Part shown: in pieces, positions 54,485 through 64,000 of the stretch
How the letters are laid out: the number at the start of each line of letters is the position of its first letter
Position numbering within the stretch: position 1 is the stretch's first letter
NCBI RefSeq assembly: GCF_000020125.1
Contig: NC_010681.1
Coordinates: 1,302,001-1,366,000 of the forward strand
DNA length: 64,000 nucleotides
Direction: 5' to 3'
Origin: Paraburkholderia phytofirmans PsJN
Lineage (GTDB): Bacteria > Pseudomonadota > Gammaproteobacteria > Burkholderiales > Burkholderiaceae
Translations under genes and position numbers: made by a program
Notes under the pieces: generated by a model
Told to the model about the DNA's origin: nothing
What the model saw: only the letters and a program-made list of their open reading frames with translations
Database searches by the model: none

Positions 54485-54949
54485 TTACTCGACTTCGGCG
54501 ATCATCTCGATCTCGACGCACGCGCCGAGCGGAATCTGCGCAACGCCGAATGCCGAACGCGCATGCTTGCCGCGTTCGCCGAACACGTCGGCGACCAGTT
54601 CGGACGCGCCGTTGGTGACCAGATGCTGCTCGGTGAACTCGAGCGTCGAGTTGACGAGACTCATCAGCTTGACGATGCGCGTGACGCGGTTCAGATCGCC
54701 CACATGCGCGTGCAGCGTGGCGAGCAGGTCGATGGCGATCGAGCGTGCGGCGGCTTTGCCTTCCTCGGTGGTGAGGGTGGCGCCGAGCTTGCCGGTCCAC
54801 ACCTTGCCGTCCTTCTTGGCAATGTGTCCGGAGAGATACACCGTGTTGCCGCTTTGCGCGCTCATCACATACGCGGCAGCCGGCGCGCCGGCGGTCGGCA
54901 GTTCGATGCCCAGTTCCTTGAGCTTGTCGTACACATTCGTTTGAGCCAT
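54485..54949 (-). CDS. RidA family protein
   Basis: A 154-residue YjgF/YER057c/RidA-like protein (the YjgH-like longer type). Conserved features: NTVYLSGHIAKKDGKVWTG, DLNRVTRIVKLMSLVNST, and IPLGACVEIEMIAEVE at the end. RidA members hydrolyse reactive enamines from PLP enzymes. Next to an aminotransferase on the same strand, which fits that role. Confidence 0.88.
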   Translation of the reverse strand: MAQTNVYDKLKELGIELPTAGAPAAAYVMSAQSGNTVYLSGHIAKKDGKVWTGKLGATLTTEEGKAAARSIAIDLLATLHAHVGDLNRVTRIVKLMSLVNSTLEFTEQHLVTNGASELVADVFGERGKHARSAFGVAQIPLGACVEIEMIAEVE

Positions 54950-55045
54950 GGTGTGTCCTTGATCAGTAGTGGAATTCGGTGGATGCGGTCAGGCGAAATC
55001 ATGTAGACCGCGCGCATGAAACATACAACCAGCGCGCGGCAGATC

Positions 55046-56242
55046 TCAGATCTTCGCGCGGATCAGCGCGCCGAGACGCGACACGCCTTCGTCGATCCTG
55101 GCCGGCGGCACCGTCACGAACGACAGCCGCAGCGTGTTGTGTTGCGCTTCGTTCGCGAAGAACGGACCGCCCGGCACGAACGCGACGTTCTGCGCAACCG
55201 CTTCTTCCAGCAGCTTCATGCTGTCGATCTGCGCGGGCAGATTCACCCACACGAACATGCCGCCTTCCGGGCGATTCCAGCTTACGCCTTCGGGCATGTA
55301 GCGTTCGAGCGAAGCCAGCATGGCCGCGCATTGATCGCGATACAGTTCGCGAATAGTCGGCACGTGCGTGTCGAGGAAGCCGTCCTTGATCACTTCGTAC
55401 ACGATGCGCTGCGTGAAGCTCGGCGTGTGCAGATCGGTCGCTTGCTTGGCCTGCACGAGTTTGAAAATCAACTCTTCGGGCGCGATGATGTAGCCGACCC
55501 GCAGGCCCGGCGCCAGCACCTTCGAGAACGAACCGAGATGGACGATGTGGTCCGGCGCCATCGAGAGCATGGTGGGCAGCGGCTCGCCGGCGTAGTCGAG
55601 CGCGCCGTACGGGTCGTCTTCGATCACCGGGAACGGCGCGGTCTTCGCGAACGCGGCGAGCGCGCGGCGGCGTTCGATCGGCAAGCGGCGGCCCGTCGGA
55701 TTCTGGAAATTCGGCTGCGCGTACAAGAGGCGGGCGCCGGCCGTCAGCTCGGGCGTGAGGCCTTCGGGGACGAGGCCGTGTTCGTCGGTCGGCACTTGCA
55801 CGTAACGCGGCTCGTACATGGAGAACGATTGCAGCGCGCCGAGGTAGGTCGGCGTTTCGACCAGCACCGGGCTGTCCGGGCACACCAGCACCTTGCCGAG
55901 CAGGTCGAGCGCCTGTTGCGAGCCGGTGGTGATCAGCACCTGAGTCGGACGGATCTGCGCGCCGTTCACCGAATAGCGCTTCGCGATCCATTCACGCAGC
56001 GGCAGGAAACCTTCGGTTGCGCTGTATTGCAGAGCCGCGGCGGGTTCGTCGCGCAGAATGCGGTCCGACGCGGCGCGCATGCGTTCGGCCGGGAACGTGG
56101 CCGGCGAGGGCAGGCCGCCCGCGAACGAAATGACTTCGGGCCGCTCCGTGACCTTCAGAATCTCGCGAATTGCCGAGCTCGTGAGCTTGCGTGCGCGTTC
56201 GGACAATTGCCACGTGGGGGCTTTCAGGTCGCTTTGGTCCAT
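55046..56242 (-). CDS. PLP-dependent aminotransferase (2-aminoadipate type)
   Basis: A 398-residue fold-type I aminotransferase. PLP lysine in HLGSFSKVLAPGLRVGY; other motifs: ISFAGGLPSPATFP, TTGSQQALDLLGKV, YAQPNFQNPTG and VIEDDPYGALDY. It resembles LysN/2-aminoadipate and multi-substrate aminotransferases. Neighbours: RidA-like, VOC and a MocR regulator, together suggesting an amino-acid degradation unit. Confidence 0.88.
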   Translation of the reverse strand: MDQSDLKAPTWQLSERARKLTSSAIREILKVTERPEVISFAGGLPSPATFPAERMRAASDRILRDEPAAALQYSATEGFLPLREWIAKRYSVNGAQIRPTQVLITTGSQQALDLLGKVLVCPDSPVLVETPTYLGALQSFSMYEPRYVQVPTDEHGLVPEGLTPELTAGARLLYAQPNFQNPTGRRLPIERRRALAAFAKTAPFPVIEDDPYGALDYAGEPLPTMLSMAPDHIVHLGSFSKVLAPGLRVGYIIAPEELIFKLVQAKQATDLHTPSFTQRIVYEVIKDGFLDTHVPTIRELYRDQCAAMLASLERYMPEGVSWNRPEGGMFVWVNLPAQIDSMKLLEEAVAQNVAFVPGGPFFANEAQHNTLRLSFVTVPPARIDEGVSRLGALIRAKI

Positions 56243-56314
56243 GGTCTCCTCTGCTGGTACTGGAACCGGTCAAAACTTCGATTATCGCGCGAGTCGGCGA
56301 CCCGCGCGCGCTGC

Positions 56315-57016
56315 TTATTTAAGGGTCCGTAGACCGTTGGGTGTTTCGAACTCGGCGACGAGCGCCGGCGCGCCTTCCGTGTGCTGCAACTCGATCAGAT
56401 GCGCCGCGCCAAGCCAGCGCAAGTGCGCCGCGACCGTGTCGGCTTGCGGGTGCTCGCCTTTCAAGGCTTTCAGCGAAATCTCCGTTTCCGGCAAGGATGT
56501 GGACGGATGCTTCGTCGTGTCCCACTGGATCAGCGAGGGCAGCACGCCGTCGCCGACGCCTTGCCAGGCGGGGAACGCGCCGTCGTCCGGCACGGTCAGG
56601 CGCCATGTGAAATCGCCGCGCGTCATCGGCACGACTGGGGGAATGCGCTGCGGATATTGCGCTTGCCACGTCGGCAGGTGTTTCGGCCGCTCGACCCGGG
56701 CGACCCAGTGCGACAGATACGGCCCGTTTTCGAGCCGCGCGTGCGTTGCCGGGTCGTCGAGCGCGAACAGGCGGGGGCGCGGCGCGCTGCCGTCGGTGGG
56801 CGCATTGTCCAGAGCGGCGGCTTGCGGATCGATCGCGAGCACTTCCAGATACACGCCGCCCCACAGGTTCAGCAGGCGGTTATGCGTGCGCATCAGCGGA
56901 TGCGCGCCGCCGCCGGCCGGCGCGACGCCGAGCGTATCGGCGACGTACTGCGTACCCTCGTCGAGGGTGCGGGCGGAAATCACGAGATGATCGAGGCGTA
57001 GCGGATGAGCAGTCAT
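56315..57016 (-). CDS. VOC/glyoxalase-like protein
   Basis: A 233-residue protein starting LRLDHLVISARTLDEGTQYV, the VOC superfamily opening with His as metal ligand. GGAHPLMRTHNRLLNLWGG supplies more metal or substrate residues and is typical of the Glyoxalase_3-like group. The frame continues upstream to 57466, but that part crosses the divergent regulator's 5' region; ATG 57016 is chosen. The reaction is unknown. Confidence 0.82.
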   Translation of the reverse strand: MTAHPLRLDHLVISARTLDEGTQYVADTLGVAPAGGGAHPLMRTHNRLLNLWGGVYLEVLAIDPQAAALDNAPTDGSAPRPRLFALDDPATHARLENGPYLSHWVARVERPKHLPTWQAQYPQRIPPVVPMTRGDFTWRLTVPDDGAFPAWQGVGDGVLPSLIQWDTTKHPSTSLPETEISLKALKGEHPQADTVAAHLRWLGAAHLIELQHTEGAPALVAEFETPNGLRTLK

Positions 57017-57245
57017 GACGGAGCGGGGAACGGTTTTTGTGCGGGTTTTCTGCGATGAACCCGGGCGGGGCTGGGTGTCGCGGCAACGCTGCTGGGGCCG
57101 TAAGCATAACCGTTTGCCGGATCGGCGGGCCATGCGGATGGTGTTCGGCAGGGTTTTGCCGGAGAGCGTGTGGGGCGTGGTGAGAGTCGCCGTGCCGCCA
57201 TACCATCCTCTACTTCTCTCGAATGTAGCGACGCCGACCGGCACA

Positions 57246-57282
57246 GTAACGGTACAATCAATTCGATACTGTTCGGTACAGT
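57246..57282 (+). promoter_or_regulatory. MocR operator candidate
   Basis: Direct repeats CGGTACA at 57250-57256 and 57274-57280 (24 bp apart) overlap an inverted repeat ACTGT-TCGGT-ACAGT (57268-57282), 12 bp before the MocR start. MocR/GabR regulators commonly bind direct repeats in their own promoter. Confidence 0.6.
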
Positions 57283-57293
57283 TGGAGCCCGCC

Positions 57294-58754
57294 ATGTCCG
57301 TCCCGCTTACCCAGATTCCCACTCCGCACGACACCACGTCGCTGACGCTGGTCGAGCAGCTCGTCCAGTGGGCGCGCCGCCGCATCGAGGAGCGCGTGTT
57401 CCGCCCCGGCATGCGCATGCCGTCGATCCGCAAGCTGGCGCTCGACAAGGGCGTGTCGCGCTTCACGGTGGTCGAGGCGTACGAACGGCTGGTGGCGCAG
57501 GGTTTTCTGGAGTCGCGGCGCGGCTCCGGGTTCTATGTGCGCGAACGGCTGGGCGGCGCGGCCAGTGCTAGCGCCGAGATTCATCCGCTCACCGCGGCGG
57601 CGCCGGCGCCCGCCACGATCGACGTGGTTTGGCTGCTCCGCAACATGCTGCACACCGGCGCGCGCCCCGAGCGCAGTCCCGGGCTGGGTTATCTGCCGGC
57701 GCGCTGGCTCGACGGCGACCTGATCACCAACGCGCTGCGCACGCTCGGCCGGCAAAGCGGCGCGCAGATGCTCGGCATCGGCACACCGCAGGGTTTTTTG
57801 CCGCTGCGCCAGCAATTGCAGACGCGGCTCGAGGAACTGGAGATCGGTGCGTCGCCGGATCAGATCGTGATGGTGTCCGGCATTACGCAGGCCATCGACC
57901 TGATCTCGCGCATCTACGTCAAGCCGGGCGATGCGGTGATCGTCGGCGATCCGGCGTGGTTTCAGATGTTCGGGCGTTTCGCGTCGCAGGGCGCGCGGCT
58001 AGTGGGCATGCCGTACACGCCGGACGGCCCCGATCTCGACGCGCTCGAGTCGCTCGTACAGACGTGGCGCCCGAAAATGCTGGTCATCAATTCGGTGCTG
58101 CAGAACCCGACCGGCACGTCGCTCACGGCGGCGCAGGCGTTCCGCATTCTGCGCCTCGCCGAAGCGTACGATTTCATCGTCGTCGAGGATGATATTTACG
58201 GCGATCTGTGTCCGCCGAGCTATCCGGGCACGCGCCTCGCGAGTCTCGACCAGCTGAAACGCGTGATCTATCTCGGCAGTTTTTCGAAGACGCTCGCGCC
58301 GAATCTGCGCGTGGGTTTCATTGCCTGCGCGCCCGAAGTGGCGACGGCGGTCAGCGACCAGAAAATGCTGGTCGGCATGACGAGCCCGGAACTGAACGAG
58401 CGTGTGCTGTACAAGATTCTGACCGAAGGCCACTACAGGCGGCATGTCGAACGGCTGCGCGTGCGGCTCGACGGCGTGCGCGAGAAGTCCGTGCGAATGC
58501 TGGAGAAGACCGGCCTGAAGCTGTTCCTGACGCCTATGGCCGGCATGTTTTTGTGGGCCGACACGGGCGTCGACGCCGACGCGCTGGCGGCCGCCGGCCA
58601 CGAAGCCGGCTTTCTGCTGACGCCCGGCAGCCTGTTTTCCCCGCAGCAGTCGTCGACCACCTGGATGCGCTTCAATATTTCCAATTGCGGCGATCCGGAA
58701 CTGGCCACCTTTTTGTGCCGGTATCTCGACAGCGTGGCGCGCCGCGCCTCTTGA
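57294..58754 (+). CDS. MocR-type GntR regulator
   Basis: A 486-residue fusion: N-terminal GntR winged helix (LVEQLVQWARRRIEERVF; RMPSIRKLALDKGVSRFTVV; RGSGFYVRE) and C-terminal aminotransferase-like domain with PLP lysine in YLGSFSKTLAPNLRVGF and INSVLQNPTGTSLT. Such proteins use bound PLP or amino acid as signal. It is divergent from the VOC gene and probably controls the aminotransferase cluster and itself. ATG 57294 follows TTGGAG. Confidence 0.92.
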   Translation: MSVPLTQIPTPHDTTSLTLVEQLVQWARRRIEERVFRPGMRMPSIRKLALDKGVSRFTVVEAYERLVAQGFLESRRGSGFYVRERLGGAASASAEIHPLTAAAPAPATIDVVWLLRNMLHTGARPERSPGLGYLPARWLDGDLITNALRTLGRQSGAQMLGIGTPQGFLPLRQQLQTRLEELEIGASPDQIVMVSGITQAIDLISRIYVKPGDAVIVGDPAWFQMFGRFASQGARLVGMPYTPDGPDLDALESLVQTWRPKMLVINSVLQNPTGTSLTAAQAFRILRLAEAYDFIVVEDDIYGDLCPPSYPGTRLASLDQLKRVIYLGSFSKTLAPNLRVGFIACAPEVATAVSDQKMLVGMTSPELNERVLYKILTEGHYRRHVERLRVRLDGVREKSVRMLEKTGLKLFLTPMAGMFLWADTGVDADALAAAGHEAGFLLTPGSLFSPQQSSTTWMRFNISNCGDPELATFLCRYLDSVARRAS

Positions 58755-58779
58755 AACCGCGCCGGCGTGCCCCCAATTA
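58750..58779 (+). promoter_or_regulatory. Sigma-32-type promoter of htpG
   Basis: CTTGAAA (58750-58756), 14 bp spacer, then CCCCAATTA (58771-58779) match the heat-shock consensus CTTGAAA-N13-15-CCCCATNT closely. The -35 element overlaps the stop codon of the MocR gene. It would start transcription about 140 bp upstream of htpG. Confidence 0.75.
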
Positions 58780-58925
58780 GGCGGACGATCCGGCGGCTTG
58801 CGCATCCGGCGGCCGACGCTTCGGCCCAGCGCCGGCACACCGGCACGCCGACGTCGCCGGCGAGCCGCAACGCGCTGCGCCGCGCCCGACTTGAACCCCA
58901 TTCGCAACAGAGAGGAAGTCCGACC

Positions 58926-60824
58926 ATGGCACAAGAAACCATGAGCTTTCAGGCAGAAGTGAAACAGCTTCTGCACCTGATGATTCATTCGCTGTACAGC
59001 AACAAGGAAATTTTCCTGCGCGAGCTGATTTCGAACGCCTCCGACGCGGCCGACAAGCTGCGCTTCGAAGCGATCGAAAACAGTGCGCTGTACGAAAACG
59101 ATCCGAACCTGCGGATTCGCGTGTCGTACGACAAGGCCGCGCGCACCATCACGCTCGACGACAACGGCATCGGCATGAGCCGCGACGAAGCGATCGCCAA
59201 CCTCGGCACGATCGCGCGCTCGGGCACCAAGGAATTCTTCGGCAAGCTCTCCGGCGACCAGCAGAAAGATGCGGCGCTGATCGGCCAGTTCGGCGTGGGC
59301 TTTTATTCGGGCTTCATCGTCGCGGACAAGATCACGGTCGAGACGCGCCGCGCCGGCTTGCCGGCTTCGGAAGGCGTGCGCTGGGAAAGCGCGGGCGAAG
59401 GCGATTTCGCCGTCGAGCAGATCGAGCGCGCCGCGCGCGGCACGACCATCACGCTGCATCTGCGTGCTGATGAAGATGAGCTGCTGTCGTCGCACCGTCT
59501 GAAGTCGATTATCCAGAAGTACTCCGATCACGTCGCGCTGCCCATCTTGATGCAGAAGGAAGAGTGGGACGCGGAAAAGAGCGAGATGGTCACGAAGGAC
59601 GAGGACGAGACCGTCAATCAGGCCAGCGCGCTGTGGACGCGCTCGAAGAACGAGATCACCGACGAGCAGTACAAGCAGTTCTATCAGCACCTCTCGCACG
59701 ACCATCAGGATCCGCTCACGTGGACGCATAACCGTGTGGAAGGCCGCAGCGAGTACACGCAGTTGCTGTACGTGCCGACCCACGCGCCGTTCGACATGTT
59801 CAATCGCGATTATCGCGGCGGCCTGAAGCTGTATGTGAAGCGAGTGTTCATCATGGACGACGCCGAGCAACTGCTGCCTGCGTATCTGCGCTTCGTGAAG
59901 GGCGTGGTCGATTCGGCGGATTTGCCGCTGAACGTGTCGCGCGAAATTCTGCAGGAAAGCCGCGATGTCAAGGCGATCCGCGAAGGCGTGACCAAGCGTT
60001 CGCTGTCCATGCTCGAAGAGCTGGCCAACTCGGATAACGAAGCCGACAAGGAAAAGTACGCCGGTTTCTGGAAGGAATTCGGCCAGGTGCTGAAGGAAGG
60101 CATCGGCGAAGACTTTGCCAACCGCGAGCGGATCGCGAAGCTCGTGCGTTTTGCGTCGACGCATACGGAGACAGCCGAGCAGACCGTGTCGCTGGCCGAC
60201 TACGTCGCGCGCATGAAGCCCGAGCAGACCAAGATCTACTACGTGACCGCCGACACCTGGCAGGCGGCGACCCACAGCCCGCACCTCGAAGTGTTCCGCA
60301 AGAAGGGCGTGGAAGTGCTGCTGCTGACCGATCGCGTGGATGAGTGGATCCTGTCGTTCCTGAACGAATTCGAAGGCAAGCCGCTGCAAAGCGTGGCGCG
60401 CGGCGATCTCGATCTGGGCGCGTTGAACGACGAAGAAAAACAGGCGCAAGAGAAGGTCGGCGAAGAGTTCAAGCCGCTCGTCGAGAAAATGAAGGAAGCG
60501 CTGAAGGACAAGGCCAAGGACGTGCGTCTCACGTTCCGCCTGACCGATTCGCCGTCCTGCCTCGTTGCCGACGACGGCGAAATGAGCGGCTATCTGCAGC
60601 GCATGCTCAAGGCCGCGGGCCAGACGGCGCCGGCGTTCCATCCGATTCTCGAAGTGAATCCGGAGCACGCGCTGGTGAAGGGCCTGCACGCGGACAGCGC
60701 GAACTTCGACGACTGGTGCCACCTGCTGTTCGATCAGGCATTGCTCGCCGAAGGTGGCGCGCTGGACGATCCGGCGAGCTTCGTGAAGCGCACCAATGCG
60801 CTGCTGCTTGCGCGCGCGAACTGA
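58926..60824 (+). CDS. htpG: Hsp90 chaperone HtpG
   Basis: A 632-residue Hsp90. ATP-binding motifs in the N-domain: [29 protein letters not shown] and [16 protein letters not shown]. Middle-domain Arg in [11 protein letters not shown]; a C-terminal dimerisation part ends in [14 protein letters not shown]. Full length for bacteria. ATG 58926 ([10 protein letters not shown]) is the family start; the frame upstream is not coding. Preceded by a sigma-32-like promoter and followed by a strong terminator. Confidence 0.96.
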   Translation: MAQETMSFQAEVKQLLHLMIHSLYSNKEIFLRELISNASDAADKLRFEAIENSALYENDPNLRIRVSYDKAARTITLDDNGIGMSRDEAIANLGTIARSGTKEFFGKLSGDQQKDAALIGQFGVGFYSGFIVADKITVETRRAGLPASEGVRWESAGEGDFAVEQIERAARGTTITLHLRADEDELLSSHRLKSIIQKYSDHVALPILMQKEEWDAEKSEMVTKDEDETVNQASALWTRSKNEITDEQYKQFYQHLSHDHQDPLTWTHNRVEGRSEYTQLLYVPTHAPFDMFNRDYRGGLKLYVKRVFIMDDAEQLLPAYLRFVKGVVDSADLPLNVSREILQESRDVKAIREGVTKRSLSMLEELANSDNEADKEKYAGFWKEFGQVLKEGIGEDFANRERIAKLVRFASTHTETAEQTVSLADYVARMKPEQTKIYYVTADTWQAATHSPHLEVFRKKGVEVLLLTDRVDEWILSFLNEFEGKPLQSVARGDLDLGALNDEEKQAQEKVGEEFKPLVEKMKEALKDKAKDVRLTFRLTDSPSCLVADDGEMSGYLQRMLKAAGQTAPAFHPILEVNPEHALVKGLHADSANFDDWCHLLFDQALLAEGGALDDPASFVKRTNALLLARAN

Positions 60825-60872
60825 GCGCGGGTCGAGCTTGACGCCACGGCGTCGTTTTGACGCTCGAGGTTG

Positions 60873-60904
60873 AAAATGCGCTGCTTCGGCAGCGCATTTT
60901 TTTT
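60873..60904 (+). terminator. Terminator after htpG
   Basis: AAAATGCGCTGC-TTCG-GCAGCGCATTTT, a 12 bp stem with a UUCG loop followed by TTTT. Confidence 0.9.
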
Positions 60905-60974
60905 GCCTTTTAGCGCGCCGCGGCGTGACTCAGCGAAGCGCGGCCGCTCCACTTTGCCGCTTCCGGCCGAGCGC

Positions 60975-61244
60975 TTAACGCGCCGGCGCCGGTCCCTCCA
61001 GATGACGCACTTGCGAGAGCACGCTACCGGCCAATTCCTTGGCCTCGTGACATGAAGTGTGATCGGCCAGCACTTTGGCGGCGAGACTGCCGATCGCCTT
61101 GCTGGTCTGTTTCGACGTGTGATGTTGCGCCAGCGCCGAGCCCGCCAGTTCTTTCTCCAGTTGCGCGACGCCCGCGCGCCGTAAAACGACCGCAGCCAGA
61201 TGAGCGATGCTGTCGGATGTTTCCTTCGATTTTCCAGTGTTCAA
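60975..61244 (-). CDS. Small helical protein, unknown
   Basis: An 89-residue helical protein with an internal duplication: LEKELAGSALAQHHTSKQTS and AKELAGSVLSQVRHLEG. Similar to small Burkholderia hypothetical proteins. No signal or membrane segment. Upstream (61245-61517) is an A/T-rich spacer that may hold promoters in both directions. Confidence 0.6.
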   Translation of the reverse strand: MNTGKSKETSDSIAHLAAVVLRRAGVAQLEKELAGSALAQHHTSKQTSKAIGSLAAKVLADHTSCHEAKELAGSVLSQVRHLEGPAPAR

Positions 61245-61517
61245 AGCTTGCTCCGTGTTGTAGTTGATTGACCTGGTCGACTAATGGGCGTTGCTCGTAG
61301 TCGATTGAAATTAATTATGGTTAACTAACTAAATAGAATCAATGGTATTAAATTGAGATTGGTTTATGAGATGTAAAAGCGCGGTTTTGTCTTATGCTCG
61401 CGCGATTTTTATTCGGAGGCCTGAAGCATTATTTCCAATCTCTAAGCATTGAAAGCACTGGGTCCTATTTTTGTGATTACGCCTTCGCGCATGACAACAA
61501 CAACGCTCTGAATTCCC

Positions 61518-63326
61518 ATGTCCGATTCCGCTCTGGCAGTACCTTCCGATTCCGTTCATCTCCTGTGGTCCATCTTGCGCGAGCAAGGTTTCGATGCCGC
61601 CGCGCGTCGCGCAGTCGAATTCGCCGTGGCAGGCGGGACGCCGCAGCTACACGCCGACCTGTGCACGAGCGCGGGGCGTTTCGAAGAGGCGTATCACAGC
61701 GCGTCGCAAGCACAAGCGTGCGCGAACGGAGCGCGCCATGCGCGGGTCGCGCTGTTCGCCGACGCGCTTGGCTACGCCAGCGCCGCGCAGCGCAACAGCG
61801 AGCGGGCGGTGGCCACGCAGCCGGTCGAGACGACGATCGACTGGGTCGCGTGGCTGATCGGCACGTGCGGCGCGCACTCCGCGGCCGCGCGAATCCTGCG
61901 TGCTTACGAGCGTCGGGCGCCGCGGGACGCGCGCGCGCCGTGGTGGTTGTCGATCGCGTTGGCGGCGCTGCCTGAGGCGAGTGCGCGGGACGAGCGTCGC
62001 GCGGCGCTGTCGCGGGCGTATGCGCTCGACCCCGCGATCGATCCGGCGTTGCCGTTGCAACTCGTGCTGGCATTCCGGGAGGTGCGCGATTGGCCGACGG
62101 TCGAGCGTATCTGCCGCGAAGGTCTTGCGCGCAATCCCGCGGATGCGGAGATGGCGTGGCAACTCAGCCACGCGCAATGGCAGTGCAACGACGCAGCCGC
62201 GGCGGAGGCCACCATGCGCGCCGTGGACGCCGTCGCGCCCGGCAATGCGGACGTGCTGGCGGCGGTCGGCATGTATCTGAACGAGCAGGCGCGCTATGCG
62301 AACAGCGAGGCGGCGCTGCGAGCGGCGCTCGCGATCGATCCGTCAGCGGTGCAGGCAGCGGTCGATCTGGCGGACCTGGAACTGCGGCGCGGCGATTGGT
62401 CGAGCGGGTGGCCGCGTTTTGAGGCGCGTCTCGCGCGCGAAGACCGCGAACAGAACAACGTCGTCAGCGTAATGACACGTTTGTGTCCGCGCTGGCGTGG
62501 CGAAACGCTCGCCGGCAAGACCCTGGTCGTGCACAGTGAGCAGGGCAGCGGCGACGACATTCAGATGGTGCGTTTCGTCCCGCAGCTCGCGGCGCGTATG
62601 CATGACGAAGGCGGACGGCTGGTGCTTGCCGTGCGTCGCGCGTTGCAGCCGCTGTTTGCGCGTTTCTACGTCAATTGCGTGTCGATCGAAGAAGGCCCGC
62701 TCGGCTCGCCAGACTACGCGTTGCCGCTCATGAGCCTGCCGCTCGTGCTCGGTCTCGATCCGGAGCAGGTTCACGGAGCGCCTTACTTGCAGGCCGATAC
62801 AACGAAGGCGGCGGCTTGGCGCGAACGGATCAGCGCGCACGCACCGGGCGCGACGTGGCATGTCGGCCTCGTCTGGTCGGGCAGCCCGACGCATCGGCGC
62901 GACGCCAAGCGGTCGATTCCGCTTGCAGCGCTGGCGCCGCTGCTGACGCTTCCAGATGTCGTCTTCCATCCGCTCACGCCCGGACGCCACGCCGATGTGA
63001 CGGCGCTCGCCGCGCAGGGATATCGCCTGTGCGATCTGACTGGCGATTACAAGGACGGCTTCGACGACGTAGCGGCGCATCTCACCGCGCTGAACGCGCT
63101 GGTGACGATCGACAGCGCGCCGTTGCATCTTGGCGGCGCGTTAGGGCATCGCGTGCTGGCCATGCTCGATCACGTCTCCCACTGGTCGTGGGGCAACGAA
63201 GAGGCGCAGCCCTGGTACGACTCGGTCGAGCTGTTCCGGCAGCCGCAGCCTGCGCAATGGGCGCCGGTGGTCGAGCGGGTGGCCGCGCGTCTGAAGACGA
63301 TGCTCGCGCCGCACCAGACGGCCTGA
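61518..63326 (+). CDS. TPR protein with glycosyltransferase-like C-terminus
   Basis: A 602-residue protein. The first 300 residues are TPR-like helical repeats (ARNPADAEMAWQLSHAQWQC; NEQARYANSEAALRAALAID). The C-terminal half has a Rossmann-type GT9/heptosyltransferase-like layout: VHSEQGSGDDIQMVRFVPQL, VGLVWSGSPTHRRDAKRSIP and VTIDSAPLHLGGALG. Such TPR-GT proteins occur in glycosylation of surface or flagellar proteins. Substrate unknown; the adjacent TPR gene suggests a common pathway. Confidence 0.8.
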   Translation: MSDSALAVPSDSVHLLWSILREQGFDAAARRAVEFAVAGGTPQLHADLCTSAGRFEEAYHSASQAQACANGARHARVALFADALGYASAAQRNSERAVATQPVETTIDWVAWLIGTCGAHSAAARILRAYERRAPRDARAPWWLSIALAALPEASARDERRAALSRAYALDPAIDPALPLQLVLAFREVRDWPTVERICREGLARNPADAEMAWQLSHAQWQCNDAAAAEATMRAVDAVAPGNADVLAAVGMYLNEQARYANSEAALRAALAIDPSAVQAAVDLADLELRRGDWSSGWPRFEARLAREDREQNNVVSVMTRLCPRWRGETLAGKTLVVHSEQGSGDDIQMVRFVPQLAARMHDEGGRLVLAVRRALQPLFARFYVNCVSIEEGPLGSPDYALPLMSLPLVLGLDPEQVHGAPYLQADTTKAAAWRERISAHAPGATWHVGLVWSGSPTHRRDAKRSIPLAALAPLLTLPDVVFHPLTPGRHADVTALAAQGYRLCDLTGDYKDGFDDVAAHLTALNALVTIDSAPLHLGGALGHRVLAMLDHVSHWSWGNEEAQPWYDSVELFRQPQPAQWAPVVERVAARLKTMLAPHQTA

Positions 63327-63383
63327 GCGGCGCACACTGCGCCGCGCCAGGTTCAGAGCAACTCACGCAACTCATCGACTTTG

Positions 63384-64000
63384 ATGCACGAACACGAATT
63401 CCCATTCCCCACGAGCGTCTCCAACGATCTCGGCGCGATGACCGCACATGCCGACGCCTGCTTCGCCGCGGGGCGTCATCACGAAGCAATTGCCGACTAC
63501 CAGCGCGTTCTTGCCGAACAGCCGCACAACGTACACGCGCTGCATCGGCTCGGCCTCGCCTTGTTTTGCGTCGATCGGCCCGACCGCTCGCGCGAGCATT
63601 TCGATCAGGCATTGAACGTCGCGCCTGAGCGCGCGGATATCTGGGAGCATCGCGGTTTGATCGCCGCGCTGGACGGCGAGCTGATCGCGGCCGAAGCGTT
63701 CTACTATCGCGCGGTGGGCCTCGGTGGCGGGACCGTGAGCCTGCATCGAAATCTGGGCGATTGCCTGACGCTGTCGGAGCGTCTCGTCGAAGCACGCGGC
63801 CACTACCTCAAGGCGCTTGAACTCGAACCGACGTTGCATCACGCCGTTCGCTCGCTCGCACGAATCGGTACCGAGCTCGAACGTTATCAGGACGCAGCGG
63901 ACTACTGGCTGCGTGCATGGGCGCTCGACCCGACGCATCTGCCGGACGCGCTCGACCTGATTACCGCGTTGTCGAGAGCACAGCGCGGCGAGAGGATCGA
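63384..64000 (+). CDS. TPR protein, cut by window end
   Basis: An open frame of at least 205 codons without stop at the window end. It begins HEHEFPFPTSVSNDL and continues with TPR repeats: DACFAAGRHHEAIADYQRVL, HRLGLALFCVDRPDRSREHF and ARGHYLKALELEPTLHHAV. Probably a paralogue of the preceding TPR protein, 57 bp downstream. Its C-terminal domain is unknown. The ribosome site is weak, so the start is tentative. Confidence 0.75.
   Translation, partial: MHEHEFPFPTSVSNDLGAMTAHADACFAAGRHHEAIADYQRVLAEQPHNVHALHRLGLALFCVDRPDRSREHFDQALNVAPERADIWEHRGLIAALDGELIAAEAFYYRAVGLGGGTVSLHRNLGDCLTLSERLVEARGHYLKALELEPTLHHAVRSLARIGTELERYQDAADYWLRAWALDPTHLPDALDLITALSRAQRGERI

Noticed and set aside
57017..57466. 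N-terminal extension of the VOC protein
   Set aside because: It runs through the MocR operator and the start of the MocR gene; the family start is at 57016.

Overview
The window looks like a chromosome segment of a GC-rich betaproteobacterium, most likely Paraburkholderia/Burkholderia. This is inferred from base composition, from the style of the housekeeping proteins (ParE, ParC, HtpG, rubredoxin, MocR regulator, ChrA) and from the prophage type. No database search was possible.

About 1-33 kb is one prophage (siphovirus-like, lambda-type gene order), entered at its early control region; repressor and integrase must lie left of the window. Order: operators and Cro-like protein, CII-like regulator, Toprim/VapE-type primase-helicase, a Zn-finger protein placed like a Q antiterminator, a strong promoter and terminator resembling lambda pR'-tR', repeats upstream of terminase (cos candidate), TerS, TerL, gpW, portal, a fused protease-major capsid protein, DUF2190 protein, connectors, major tail protein, a tail chaperone pair joined by a -1 frameshift site, tape measure, tail tip proteins, a beta-helix tailspike, and a lysis cassette (lysozyme, holin-like proteins, Rz, Rz1). 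A DNA adenine methylase gene follows, cut in two by a 2.6 kb IS21-family element (istA/istB) with a 7 bp target duplication.

About 32-39 kb is an accessory zone of lower GC: a membrane acyltransferase (possible O-antigen modifier), small Cys-rich secreted proteins, two integron-type gene cassettes with attC sites but no integron integrase in the window, and a two-gene operon of small membrane proteins. The likely prophage/host junction is near 39.07-39.17 kb.

About 39.2-64 kb is ordinary host chromosome: a YfiM/VanZ-like protein, rubredoxin, DUF4399 protein, ABC-F ATPase, topoisomerase IV (parE-parC), CopD-like protein, chromate transporter, a GGDEF-EAL c-di-GMP protein, PhzF, RidA-like protein, aminotransferase, VOC protein and MocR regulator (probably amino-acid metabolism), HtpG with a sigma-32-like promoter, and two TPR proteins, the last cut by the window end.

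The most unusual signals are a 13 bp palindrome, CAAAGYNACTTTG, scattered about every 1.3-5 kb through the prophage and not noticed in the host part; the orphan integron cassettes, one encoding a protein with a prohead-protease-like His/Ser pattern; and the reconstructible methylase gene broken by the IS.
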